From: Euonymus europaeus
Taxonomy: Eukaryota > Streptophyta > Magnoliopsida > Celastrales > Celastraceae
Direction: 5' to 3'
Assembly: GCA_963580455.1 (NCBI GenBank)
Contig: OY756967.1
Span: forward strand, 13,042,501-13,106,500
Length of the DNA stretch: 64,000 nt
Positions 36,326-49,378 of the stretch are shown piece by piece. Position numbers and translations under genes: made by a program. The notes under the pieces are model-generated. The model made no database searches, was not told the DNA's origin, and was given only the letters and a program-made list of their open reading frames with translations. How positions within the stretch are numbered: position 1 is the stretch's first letter; each line of letters starts with the position of its first letter.

Positions 36326-39300
36326 GTTAATGTTTTGGCATCAAAATAATCTTGGAAGCTTATACTCGTAAAATTTGACTTAGTAGAACAATATAAAGTG
36401 TACACCGAGCAACTTTGATTGTCCGAAGTTTCTCAACTCTCTCTATGGAGGAGCTTTTAACGGTTTTGTCCATTTTTTATAGAAAGTTAATGTCTTGGCA
36501 TCGAAATAATCTTGGAAGCTTATACTCGTTAAATTTGACTTCGTAGAACAATATAAAGTGTACACCGAGCAATTTTGATTGTCCGAAGTTGCTCAACTCT
36601 CTCTATGGAGGAGCTTTTAACGGTTTTGTCCATTTGTCATAGAAAGTTGGTGTTTTGGCATCGAAATTATTCTGGAGGCTCATTTTCGTAAACTTTAACT
36701 TAGAAGAACAATAAAAAGCGTACACCGCGCAACTTTGATAGTCCGAAGTTTCTCAACTCTCTATATGGAGGAGCTTTTAACGGTTTTGTCCATTTGTCAT
36801 AGAAAGCTGGTGTTTTGGCATCGAAATAATCCGGGAAGCTCATTTTCGTAAAATTTAACATAAAAGAACAATAAAAAGGGTACACTGAGCAACTTTGATT
36901 GTCCGAAGTTTCTCAACTCTTTCTATGGAGGAGCTTTTAACGGTTTTGTCCATTTGTCATAGAAAGTTAATGTTTTGGCATCAAAATAATCTTGGAAGCT
37001 TATACTCGTAAAATTTGACTTAGTAGAACAATATAAAGTGTACACCGAGCAACTTTGATTGTCCGAACTTTCTCAACTCTCTCTATGGAGGAGCTTTTAA
37101 CGATTTTGTCCATTTTTTTATAGAAAGTTAATGTCTTGGCATCGAAATAATCTTGGAAGCTTATACTCGTTAAATTTGACTTAGTAGAACAATATAAAGT
37201 GTACACCGAGCAATTTTGATTGTCCGAAGTTGCTCAACTCTCTCTATGGAGGAGCTTTTAACGGTTTTGTCCATTTGTCATAGAAAGTTGGTGTTTTGGC
37301 ATCGAAATTATTCTGGAAGCTCATTTTCGTAAACTTTAACTTAGAAGAACAATAAAAAGCGTACACCGCGCAACTTTGATAGTCCGAAGTTTCTCAACTC
37401 TCTATATGGAGGAGCTTTTAACGGTTTTGTCCATTTGTCATAGAAAGCTGGTGTTTTGGCATCGAAATAATCCGGGAAGCTCATTTTCGTAAAATTTAAC
37501 ATAAAAGAACAATAAAAAGGGTACACTGAGCAACTTTGATTGTCCGAAGTTTCTCAACTCTTTCTATGGAGGAGCTTTTAACGGTTTTGTCCATTTGTCA
37601 TAGAAAGTTAATGTTTTGGCATCAAAATAATCTTGGAAGCTTATACTCGTAAAATTTGACTTAGTAGAACAATATAAAGTGTACACCGAGCAACTTTGAT
37701 TGTCCGAACTTTCTCAACTCTCTCTATGGAGGAGCTTTTAACGATTTTGTCCATTTTTTTATAGAAATTTAATGTCTTGGCATCGAAATAATCTTGGAAG
37801 CTTATACTCGTTAAATTTGACTTAGTAGAACAATATAAAGTGTACACCGAGCAATTTTGATTGTCCGAAGTTGCTCAACTCTCTCTATGGAGGAGCTTTT
37901 AACGGTTTTGTCCATTTGTCATAGAAAGTTGGTGTTTTGGCATCGAAATTATTCTGGAAGCTCATTTTCGTAAACTTTAACTTAGAAGAACAATAAAAAG
38001 CGTACACCGCGCAATTTTCATAGTCCGAAGTTTCTCAACTCTCTATATGGAGGAGCTTTTAACGGTTTTGTCCATTTGTCATAGAAAGCTGGTGTTTTGG
38101 CATCGAAAATATTCTGGAAGCTCATTTTCGTAAAATTTAACTTAGAAGAACAATAAAAAGCGTACACCTCGCAACTTTGATAGTCCGAAGTTTCTCAACT
38201 CTCTCTATGGAGGAGCTTTTAACGGTATTGTCCATTTGTCATAGAAAGCTGGTGTTTTGGCATCAAATTATCCTGGAAGCTCATTTTCGTAAAATTTAAC
38301 ATAAAAGAACAATAAAAAGGGTACACCGAGCAACTTTGATAGTCCGAAGTTGCTCAACTCTCTCTATGGAGGAGCTTTTAACGGTTTTGTCCATTTGTCA
38401 TAGAAAGTTGGTGTTTTGGCATCGAAATTATTCTGGAACCTCATTTGCGTAAACTTTAACTTAGAAGAACAATAAAAAGCGTACACCGCGCAACTTTGAT
38501 AGTCCGAAGTTTCTCAACTCTCTATATGGAGGAGCTTTTAACGGTTTTGTCCATTTGTCATAGAAAGCTGGTGTTTTGGCATCAAAATTATTCTGGAAGC
38601 TCATTTTCGTAAAATTTAACTTAGAAGAACAATAAAAAGCGTACACCGCGCAACTTTGATAGTCCGAAGTTTCTCAACTCTCTCTATGGAGGAGCTTTTA
38701 ACGGTATTGTCCATTTGTCATAGAAAGCTGGTGTTTTGGCATCGAAATAATCCTGGAAGCTCATTTTCGTAAAATTTAACATAAAAGAACAATAAAAAGG
38801 GTACACCGAGCAACTTTGATAGTCCGAAGTTGCTCAACTCTCTCTATGGAGGAGCTTTTAACGGTTTTGTCCATTTATCGTAGAAAGTTGGTCTTTTGGC
38901 ATCAAAATAATTCTTGAAGCTCATTTTCTTAAAATTTAACGTAGAAGAACAATAAAAAGTGTACACCGAGCAACTTTGATAGTCCGAAGTTGCTCAACTC
39001 TCTCTATGGAGGAGCTTTTAACGGTTTTGTCCATTTGTCATAGAAAGTTGGTGTTTTGGCATCGAAATAATCCTGGAAGCTCATTTACGTAAAATCTAAC
39101 ATAGAAGAAAAATAAAAAGTGTACACCGAGCAACTTTGATAGTCCGAAGTTGCTCAACTCTCTCTATGGAGGAGCTTTTAACGGTTTTGTCCATTTGTCA
39201 TGGAAAATTGGTGTTTTGGCATCGAAATAATCCTGGAAGCTCATTTTCGTAAAATTTAACATAGAAGAACAATAAAAAGTGTACACCGAGCAACTTTGAT

Positions 39301-39781
39301 AATCCGAAATTGCTCAACTTTCTCTATCGATGAGCTTTTAACGGTTTTGTCCATTTGTCATATAAAGTTAATGTTTTAGCATCAAAATAATCCTAGAAGC
39401 TCATTTTCGTAAAATTTGACTTAGTATAACAATATAAATTGTACACCGAGCAACTTTGATTGTCCGAAGTTGCTCAACTCTCTCTATAGAGGACCTTCTA
39501 CGGTTTTGTTCATTTGTCATAGAAAGTTGTTGTTTTCGCATCGAAAAAATCCTGAAAGCTCATTTTCGTAAAATTTAACATAGAAGAACAATAAAAAGTG
39601 TACACCGAGCAACTTTGATAGTCCGAAGTTGCTCAACTCTCTCTATGGAGGAGCTTTTAACGGTTTTTTCCATTTTTCATAGAAAGTTGGTGTTTTGGCA
39701 TCGAAATAATCCTGGAAGCTCATTTTCGAAATAATCATGCGAGCTCATTTTCGTAAAATTTAACATAAAGGAACAATAAAA
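33358..39781 (+). repeat. 40-mer super-repeat, copy 1 (6424 bp)
   Basis: The sequence from about 33358 recurs at +6424. Landmarks include 34780/41204, 36700/43124 and 38461/44885. The length equals 40 monomers plus 24 bases: one +25 insertion (39729), two +1 T-run monomers (37110, 37751) and three -1 monomers (34052, 38266, 39491). It contains the end of the right 22-mer, the 4-mer sub-array and a mixed B/E segment. Confidence 0.88.
36000..37920 (+). repeat. 4-mer sub-array (640-641 bp), three copies
   Basis: Monomers run in the order E, F, A, D three times. Landmarks at 36060, 36700 and 37341 are 640 and 641 bp apart. The 641-bp spacing comes from a seven-T run (CCATTTTTTTATAG) near 37110 that adds one base, and the next copy has the same seven-T run near 37751. 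The corresponding stretch in the next 6424-bp unit is 42424-44344. Confidence 0.83.
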
Positions 39782-39851
39782 AGTGTACACCGAGCAACTT
39801 TGATTGTCCGAAGTTTCTCAACTCTCTCTATGGAGGAGCTTTTAACGGTTT
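39667..39851 (+). repeat. 185-bp monomer with 25-bp register-shift insertion, first occurrence
   Basis: After CTCATTTTCG the sequence does not go on to TAAAATTT. It restarts at AAATAATCATGCGAG and passes CTCATTTTCG a second time, so bases 39729-39753 are extra. The added bases match the middle of the CATGCGAG module monomer. This looks like two monomers joined 25 bp out of register at a shared TCG. Confidence 0.9.
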
Positions 39852-42800
39852 TGTCCATTTTTTATAGAAAGTTAATGTCTTGGCATCGAAATAATCTTCG
39901 AAGCTTATACTCGTTAAATTTGACTTAGTAGAACAATATAAAGTGTACACCGAGCAATTTTGATTTTCCGAAGTTACTCAACTCTCTCTATGGAGGAGCT
40001 TTTAACGGTTTTGTCCATTTGTCATAGAAAGTTGGTGTTTTGGCATCGAAATTATTCTGGAAGCTCATTTTCGTAAACTTTAACTTAGAAGAACAATAAA
40101 AAGCGTACACCGCTCAACTTTCATAGTCCGAAGTTTCTCAACTCTCTATATGGAGGAGCTTTTAACGGTTTTGTCCATTTGTCATAGAAAGCTGGTGTTT
40201 TGGCATCGAAATTATTCTGGAAGCTCATTTTTGTAAAATTTAACTCAGAAGAACAATAAAAAGCGTACACCGCGCAACTTTGATAGTCCGAAGTTTCTCA
40301 ACTCTCTCTATTGAGGAGCTTTTAACGGTATTGTCCATTTGTCATAGAAAGCTGGTGTTTTGGCATCGAAATAATCCTGGAAGCTCATTTTCGTAAAATT
40401 TAACATAAAAGAACAATATAAAGTGTACACCGAGCAACTTTTATTGTCCGAAGTTGCTCAACTCTCTCTATGGAGGAGCTTCTACGGTTTTGTCCATTTG
40501 TCATAGAAAGTTGGTGTTTTCGCATCGAAATAATCCTGAAAGCTCATTTTCGTAAAATTTAACTTAGAAGAACAATAAAAAGTGTACACCGAGCAACTTT
40601 TATAGTCCGAAGTTGCTCAACTCTCTCTATGGAGGAGCTTTTAACGGTTTTTTCCATTTTTCATAGAAAGTTGGTGTTTTGGCATCGAAATAATCCTGGA
40701 AGCTCATTTTCTAAAAATTTAACATTGAAGAACAATAAAAAGTGTACACCGAGCAACTTTGATAGTCCAAAGTTGCTCAACTCTCTCTATGGAGGAGCTG
40801 TTAACGGTTTTGTCCATTTGTCAAAGAAAGTTGGTGCTTTGAAATCGAAATAATCGTGCAAGCTCATTTTCATAAAATTTAACATAAAAGAACAATAAAA
40901 AGTGTACACCGAGTAACTTTGATTGTCCGAAGTTGCTCAACTCTCTCTAGGGTGGAGCTTTTAACGATTTTTTCCATTTGTCATAGAAAGTTATTGTTTT
41001 GGCATCGAAATAATCTTGGAAACTTATACTCGTAAAATTTGACTTAGTAGAACAATATAAAGAGTACACCGAGCAACTTTGATTGTCCGAAGTTGCTCAA
41101 CTCTCTCTACGGAGGAGCTTTTAACGGTTTTGTCCATTTGTCATAGAAAGTTGGTGTTTTGGCATCGAAATAATCCTGGAAGCTCATTTTCGTAAAATTT
41201 AACTTAGAAGAACAATAAAAAGTGTACACCGAGCAACTTTGATAGTACGAAGTTTCTCAACTCTCTCCATGGAGGAGCTTTTAACGGTTTTGTCCATTTG
41301 TCATAGAAAGCTGGTGTTTTGGCATCGAAATAATCCGGGAAGCTCATTTTCGTAAAATTTAACATAAAAGAACAATAAAAAGGGTACACTGAGCAACTTT
41401 GATTGTCCGAAGTTTCTCAACTCTTTCTATGGAGGAGCTTTTAACGGTTTTGTCCATTTGTCATAAAAAGTTAATGTTTTGGCATCAAAATAATCTTGGA
41501 AGCTTATACTCGTAAAATTTGACTTAGTAGAACAATATAAAGTGTACACCGAGCAACTTTGATTGTCCGAAGTTTCTCAACTCTCTCAATGGAGGAGCTT
41601 TTAACGGTTTTGTCCATTTTTTATAGAAAGTTAATGTCTTGGCATCGAAATAATCTTGGAAGCTTATACTCGTTAAATTTGACTTGGTAGAACAATATAA
41701 AGTGTACACCGAGCAATTTTGATTGTCCGAAGTTGCTCAACTCTCTCAATGGAGGAGCTTTTAACGGTTTTGTCCATTTGTCATAGAAAGTTGGTATTTT
41801 GGCATCGAAATTATTCTGGAGGCTCATTTTCGTAAACTTTAACTTAGAAGAACAATAAAAAGCGTACACCGCGCAACTTTGATAGTCCGAAGTTTCTCAA
41901 CTCTCTATATGGAGGAGCTTTTAACGGTTTTGTCCATTTGTCATAGAAAGCTGGTGTTTTGGCATCGAAATAATCCGGGAAGCTCATTTTCGTAAAATTT
42001 AACATAAAAGAACAATAAAAAGGGTACACTGAGCAACTTTGATTGTCCGAAGTTTCTCAACTCTTTCTATGGAGGAGCTTTTAACGGTTTTGTCCATTTG
42101 TCATAGAAAGTTAATGTCTTGGCATCGAAATAATCTTGGAAGCTTATACTCGTTAAATTTGACTTAGTAGAACAATATAAAGTGTACACCGAGCAATTTT
42201 GATTGTCCGAAGTTGCTCAACTCTCTCTATGGAGGAGCTTTTAACGGTTTTGTCCATTTGTCATAGAAAGTTGGTGTTTTGGCATCGAAATTATTCTGGA
42301 AGCTCATTTTCGTAAACTTTAACTTAGAAGAACAATAAAAAGCGTACACCGCGCAATTTTCATAGTCCGAAGTTTCTCAACTCTCTATATGGAGGAGCTT
42401 TTAACGGTTTTGTCCATTTGTCATAGAAAGCTGGTGTTTTGGCATCGAAATTATTCTGGAAGCTCATTTTCGTAAAATTTAACTTAGAAGAACAATAAAA
42501 AGTGTACACCGAGCAACTTTGATAGTACGAAGTTTCTCAACTCTCTCCATGGAGGAGCTTTTAACGGTTTTGTCCATTTGTCATAGAAAGCTGGTGTTTT
42601 GGCATCGAAATAATCCGGGAAGCTCATTTTCGTAAAATTTAACATAAAAGAACAATAAAAAGGGTACACTGAGCAACTTTGATTGTCCGAAGTTTCTCAA
42701 CTCTTTCTATGGAGGAGCTTTTAACGGTTTTGTCCATTTGTCATAAAAAGTTAATGTTTTGGCATCAAAATAATCTTGGAAGCTTATACTCGTAAAATTT

Positions 42801-45800
42801 GACTTAGTAGAACAATATAAAGTGTACACCGAGCAACTTTGATTGTCCGAAGTTTCTCAACTCTCTCTATGGAGGAGCTTTTAACGGTTTTGTCCATTTT
42901 TTATAGAAAGTTAATGTCTTGGCATCGAAATAATCTTGGAAGCTTATACTCGTTAAATTTGACTTGGTAGAACAATATAAAGTGTACACCGAGCAATTTT
43001 GATTGTCCGAAGTTGCTCAACTCTCTCTATGGAGGAGCTTTTAACGGTTTTGTCCATTTGTCATAGAAAGTTGGTGTTTTGGCATTGAAATTATTCTGGA
43101 GGCTCATTTTCGTAAACTTTAACTTAGAAGAACAATAAAAAGCGTACACCGCGCAACTTTGATAGTCCGAAGTTTCTCAACTCTCTATATGGAGGAGCTT
43201 TTAACGGTTTTGTCCATTTGTCATAGAAAGCTGGTGTTTTGGCATCGAAATAATCCGGGAAGCTCATTTTCGTAAAATTTAACATAAAAGAACAATAAAA
43301 AGGGTACACTGAGCAACTTTGATTGTCCGAAGTTTCTCAACTATTTCTATGGAGGAGCTTTTAACGGTTTTGTCCATTTGTCATAGAAAGTTAATGTTTT
43401 GGCATCAAAATAATCTTGGAAGCTTATACTCGTAAAATTTGACTTAGTAGAACAATATAAAGTGTACACCGAGCAACTTTGATTGTCCGAACTTTCTCAA
43501 CTCTCTCTATGGAGGAGCTTTTAACGATTTTGTCCATTTTTTTATAGAAAGTTAATGTCTTGGCATCGAAATAATCTTGGAAGCTTATACTCGTTAAATT
43601 TGACTTAGTAGAACAATATAAAGTGTACACCGAGCAATTTTGATTGTCCGAAGTTGCTCAACTCTCTCTATGGAGGAGCTTTTAACGGTTTTGTCCATTT
43701 GTCATAGAAAGTTGGTGTTTTGGCATCGAAATTATTCTGGAAGCTCATTTTCGTAAACTTTAACTTAGAAGAACAATAAAAAGCGTACACCGCGCAACTT
43801 TGATAGTCCGAAGTTTCTCAACTCTCTATATGGAGGAGCTTTTAACGGTTTTGTCCATTTGTCATAGAAAGCTGGTGTTTTGGCATCGAAATAATCCGGG
43901 AAGCTCATTTTCGTAAAATTTAACATAAAAGAACAATAAAAAGGGTACACTGGGCAACTTTGATTGTCCGAAGTTTCTCAACTCTTTCTATGGAGGAGCT
44001 TTTAACGGTTTTGTCCATTTGTCATAGAAAGTTAATGTTTTGGCATCAAAATAATATTGGAAGCTTATACTCGTAAAATTTGACTTAGTAGAACAATATA
44101 AAGTGTACACCGAGCAACTTTGATTGTCCGAACTTTCTCAACTCTCTCTATGGAGGAGCTTTTAACGATTTTGTCCATTTTTTTATAGAAAGTTAATGTC
44201 TTGGCATCGAAATAATCTTGGAAGCTTATACTCGTAAAATTTGACTTAGTAGAACAATATAAAGTGTACACCGAGCAATTTTGATTGTCCGAAGTTGCTC
44301 AACTCTCTCTATGGAGGAGCTTTTAACGGTTTTGTCCATTTGTCATAGAAAGTTGGTGTTTTGGCATCGAAATTATTCTGGAAGCTCATTTTCGTAAACT
44401 TTAACTTAGAAGAACAATAAAAAGCGTACACCGCGCAATTTTCATAGTCCGAAGTTTCTCAACTCTCTATATGGAGGAGCTTTTAACGGTTTTGTCCATT
44501 TGTCATAGAAAGCTGGTGTTTTGGCATCGAAAATATTCTGGAAGCTCATTTTTGTAAAATTTAACTTAGAAGAACAATAAAAAGCGTACACCTCGCAACT
44601 TTGATAGTCCGAAGTTTCTCAACTCTCTCTATGGAGGAGCTTTTAACGGTATTGTCCATTTGTCATAGAAAGCTGGTGTTTTGGCATCAAATTATCCTGG
44701 AAGCTCATTTTCGTAAAATTTAACATAAAAGAACAATAAAAAGGGTACACCGAGCAACTTTGATAGTCCGAAGTTGCTCAACTCTCTCTATGGAGGAGCT
44801 TTTAACGGTTTTGTCCATTTGTCATAGAAAGTTGGTGTTTTGGCATCGAAATTATTCTGGAACCTCATTTGCGTAAACTTTAACTTAGAAGAACAATAAA
44901 AAGCGTACACCGCGCAACTTTGATAGTCCGAAGTTTCTCAACTCTCTATATGGAGGAGCTTTTAACGGTTTTGTCCATTTGTCATAGAAAGCTGGTGTTT
45001 TGGCATCAAAATTATTCTGGAAGCTCATTTTCGTAAAATTTAACTTAGAAGAACAATAAAAAGCGTACACCGCGCAACTTTGATAGTCCGAAGTTTCTCA
45101 ACTCTCTCTATGGAGGAGCTTTTAACGGTATTGTCCATTTGTCATAGAAAGCTGGTGTTTTGGCATCGAAATAATCCTGGAAGCTCATTTTCGTAAAATT
45201 TAACATAAAAGAACAATAAAAAGGGTACACCGAGCAACTTTGATAGTCCGAAGTTGCTCAACTCTCTCTATGGAGGAGCTTTTAACGGTTTTGTCCATTT
45301 ATCGTAGAAAGTTGGTCTTTTGGCATCAAAATAATTCTTGAAGCTCATTTTCTTAAAATTTAACGTAGAAGAACAATAAAAAGTGTACACCGAGCAACTT
45401 TGATAGTCCGAAGTTGCTCAACTCTCTCTATGGAGGAGCTTTTAACGGTTTTGTCCATTTGTCATAGAAAGTTGGTGTTTTGGCATCGAAATAATCCTGG
45501 AAGCTCATTTACGTAAAATCTAACATAGAAGAAAAATAAAAAGTGTACACCGAGCAACTTTGATAGTCCGAAGTTGCTCAACTCTCTCTATGGAGGAGCT
45601 TTTAACGGTTTTGTCCATTTGTCATGGAAAATTGGTGTTTTGGCATCGAAATAATCCTGGAAGCTCATTTTCGTAAAATTTAACATAGAAGAACAATAAA
45701 AAGTGTACACCGAGCAACTTTGATAATCCGAAATTGCTCAACTTTCTCTATCGATGAGCTTTTAACGGTTTTGTCCATTTGTCATATAAAGTTAATGTTT

Positions 45801-46205
45801 TAGCATCAAAATAATCCTGGAAGCTCATTTTCGTAAAATTTGACTTAGTATAACAATATAAATTGTACACCGAGCAACTTTGATTGTCCGAAGTTGCTCA
45901 ACTCTCTCTATAGAGGACCTTCTACGGTTTTGTTCATTTGTCATAGAAAGTTGTTGTTTTCGCATCGAAATAATCCTGAAAGCTCATTTTCGTAAAATTT
46001 AACATAGAAGAACAATAAAAAGTGTACACCGAGCAACTTTGATAGTCCGAAGTTGCTCAACTCTCTCTATGGAGGAGCTTTTAAAGGTTTTTTCCATTTT
46101 TCATAGAAAGTTGGTGTTTTGGCATCGAAATAATCCTGGAAGCTCATTTTCGAAATAATCATGCGAGCTCATTTTCGTAAAATTTAACATAAAGGAACAA
46201 TAAAA
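39782..46205 (+). repeat. 40-mer super-repeat, copy 2 (6424 bp)
   Basis: This copy is a near-identical tandem repeat of the preceding unit. Differences seen by eye include T34289/A40713, T34526/G40950, G35610/C42034 and C36542/G42966. The junction lies in a shared stretch around AAGTGTACACCGAGC. Left of it is the CATGCGAG monomer of the unit's end, and right of it the TTTCTC and type-D monomers of its start. At the end of copy 2 the sequence instead continues with CCAAAGTTGCTC. Confidence 0.88.
46153..46177 (+). repeat. 25-bp register-shift insertion, second occurrence
   Basis: This is the same extra 25 bases as at 39729-39753, displaced by 6424 bp, which shows it was copied with the super-repeat. 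It marks the end of super-repeat copy 2. Confidence 0.9.
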
Positions 46206-49200
46206 AGTGTACACCGAGCAACTTTGATTTTCCAAAGTTGCTCAACTCTTTCTATGGAGGAGCTTTTAACGGTTTTGTCCATTTGTCATAGAAATTTAAT
46301 GTTTTGGCATCGAAATAATCTTGGAAGCTTATACTCGTAAAATTTGACTTAGTAGAACAATATAAATTGTACACCGAGCAACTTTGATTGTCCGAAGTTG
46401 CTCAACTCTCTCTATGGAGGTGGTTTTAACGGTTTTATCCATTTGTCATAGAAAGTTGGTGTTTTGGCATCGAAATAATCCTGGAAGGTCATTTTCGTAA
46501 AATTTAACATAAAAAAATAATAAAAAGTGTACACTGAGCAACTTTGATTGTCCAAAGATGCCCAACTCTTTCTATGGAGGTGCTTTTAACGGTTTTGTCC
46601 ATTTGTCATAGAAAGTTAATGTTTTGTCATCGAGATAATCCTGGAAGCTTATACTCGTAAAATTTGACTTAGTAGAACTATATAAAGTGTACACCGAGCA
46701 ACTTTGATTGTCCGAAGTTGCTCAACTCTCTCTATGTTGGAGCTTTTAACGGTTTTTTCCATTTGTCATAGAAAGTTAATGTTTTGGCATCGAAATAATC
46801 TTGGAAACTTATACTCGTAAAATTTGACTTAGTAGAACAATATAAAGTGTACACCGAGCAACTTTGATTGTCCGAAGTTGCTCAACTTTCTCTATGGAGG
46901 AGCTTTTAACGGTTTTGTCCATTTGTCATAGAAAGTTGGTGTTTTGGCATCGAAATAATCCTGGAAGCTCATTTTCGTAAAATTTAACTTAGAAGAACAA
47001 TAAAAAGTGTACACCGAGCAACTTTGATAGTCCGAAGTTTCTCAACTCTCTCCATGGAGGAGCTTTTAACGGTTTTGTCCATTTGTCATAGAAAGCTGGT
47101 GTTTTGGCATCGAAATAATCCGGGAAGCTCATTTTCGTAAAATTTAACATAAAAGAACAATAAAAAGGGTACTCCGAGCAACTTTGATTGTCCGAAGTTT
47201 CTCAACTCTTTCTATGGAGGAGCTTTTAACGGTTTTGTCCATTTGTCATAGAAAGTTAATGTTTTGACATCAAAATAATCTTGGAAGCTTATACTCGTAA
47301 AATTTGACTTAGTAGAACAATATAAAGTGTACACCGAGCAACTTTGATTGTCCGAAGTTTCTCAACTCTCTCTATGGAGGAGCTTTTAACCGTTTTGTCC
47401 ATTTTGTATAGAAAGTTAATGTCTTAGCATCGAAATAATCTTGGAAGCTTATACTCGTTAAATTTGACTTAGTAGAACAATATAAAGTGTACACCGAGCA
47501 ATTTTGATTGTCCGAAGTTGCTCAACTCTCCCTATGGAGGAGCTTTTAACGGTTTTGTCCATTTGTCATAGAAAGTTGATGTTTTGGCATCGAAATTATT
47601 CTGGAAGCTCATTTTCGTAAACTTTAACTTAGAAGAACAATAAAAAGCGTACACCGCGCAACTTTGATAGTCCGAAGTTTCTCAACTCTCTATATGGAGG
47701 AGCTTTTAACGGTTTTGTCCATTTGTCGTAGAAAGCTGGTGTTTTGGCATCGAAATTATTCTGGAAGCTCATTTTCGTAAAATTTAACTTAGAAGAACAA
47801 TAAAAAGCGTACACCGCGCAACTTTGATAGTCCGAAGTTTCTCAACTCCCTCTATGGAGGAGCTTTTAACGGTATTGTCCATTTGTCATAGAAAGCTGGT
47901 GTTTTGGCATCGAAATAATCCTGGAAGCTCATTTTCGTAAAATTTAACATAAAAGAACAATAAAAAGGGTACACCGAGCAACTTTGATAGTCCGAAGTTG
48001 CTCAACTCTCTCTATGGAGGAGCTTTTAACGGTTTTGTCCATTTGTCGTAGAAAGTTGGTGTTTTGGCATCGAAATTATTCTGGAAGCTCATTTTCGTAA
48101 ACTTTAACTTAGAAGAACAATAAAAAGCGTACACCGCGCAACTTTGATAGTCCGAAGTTTCTCAACTCTCTATATGGAGGAGCTTTTAACGGTTTTGTCC
48201 ATTTGTCATAGAAAGCTGGTGTTTTGGCATCAAAATTATTCTGGAAGCTCATTTTCGTAAAATTAAACTTAGAAGAACAATAAAAAGCGTACACCACGCA
48301 ACTTTGATAGTCCGAAGTTTCTCAACTCTCTCTATGGAGGAGCTTTTAACGATATTGTCCATTTGTCATAGAAAGCTGGTGTTTTGGCATCGAAATAATC
48401 CTGGAAGCTCATTTTCGTAAAATTTAACATAAAAGAACAATAAAAAGGGTACACCGAGCAACTTTTATAGTCCGAAGTTGCTCAACTCTCTCTATGGAGG
48501 AGCTTTTAACGGTTTTGTCCATTTGTCATAGAAATTTGGTGTTTTGGCATCGAAATAATTCTTGAAGCTCATTTTCTTAAAATTTAACGTAGAAGAACAA
48601 TAAAAAGTGTACACCGAGCAACTTTGATTGTCCGAAGTTGCTCAACTCTCTCTATGGAGGAGCTTTTAACGGTTTTGTCCATTTGTCATAGAACGCTGGT
48701 GTTTTGGCATCGAAATAATCCTGGAAGCTCATTTTCGTAAAATTTAAGATAAAAGAACAATAAAAAGGGTACACCGAGCAACTTTGATAGTCCGAAGTTG
48801 CTCAACTCTCTCTATGGAGGAGCTTTTAACGGTTTTGTCCATTTGTCATAGAAAGTTGGTGTTTTGGCAACGAAATTATTTTAGAAGCTCATTTTCGTAA
48901 ACTTTAACTTAGAAGAACAATAAAAAGCGTACACCGCGCAACTTTGATAGTCCGAAGTTTCTCAACTCTCTATATGTAGGAGCTTTTAACGGTTTTGTCC
49001 ATTTGTCATAGAAAGCTGGTGTTTTGGCATCGAAATTATTCTGGAAGCTCATTTTCGTAAAATTTAACTTAGAAGAACAATAAAAAGCGTACACCGGGCA
49101 ACTTTGATAGTCCGAAGTTTCTCAACTCTCTCTATGGAGGAGCTTTTAACGGTATTGTCCATTTGTCATAGAAAGCTGGTGTTTTGGCATCGAAATAATC

Positions 49201-49378
49201 CTGGAAGCTCATTTTCGTAAAATTTAACATAAAAGAACAATAAAAAGGGTACACCGAGCAACTTTTATAGTCCGAAGTTGCTCAACTCTCTCTATGGAGG
49301 AGCTTTTAACGGTTTTGTCCATTTGTCATAGAAAGTTGGTGTTTTGGCATCGAAATAATTCTTGAAGCTCATTTTCGT
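46206..49378 (+). repeat. Mixed satellite zone between two duplications
   Basis: It opens with the left-type module (GGTGGTTTTA near 46418, AGATGCCCAAC near 46555, GAGATAATC near 46632), then F, A, D and E monomers as in the right domain. Type-E landmarks at 47629, 48109 and 48909 are 480 and 800 bp apart, so three- and five-monomer steps occur without a stable HOR. The order resembles 50.4-52.7 kb, with extra monomers. Confidence 0.72.

Noticed and set aside
33358..46205. The 6424-bp duplication as an assembly artefact.
   Set aside because: The two copies differ at several scattered single bases and have a sensible hybrid junction, which favours real duplication. Reads are not available here, so an artefact cannot be fully excluded.
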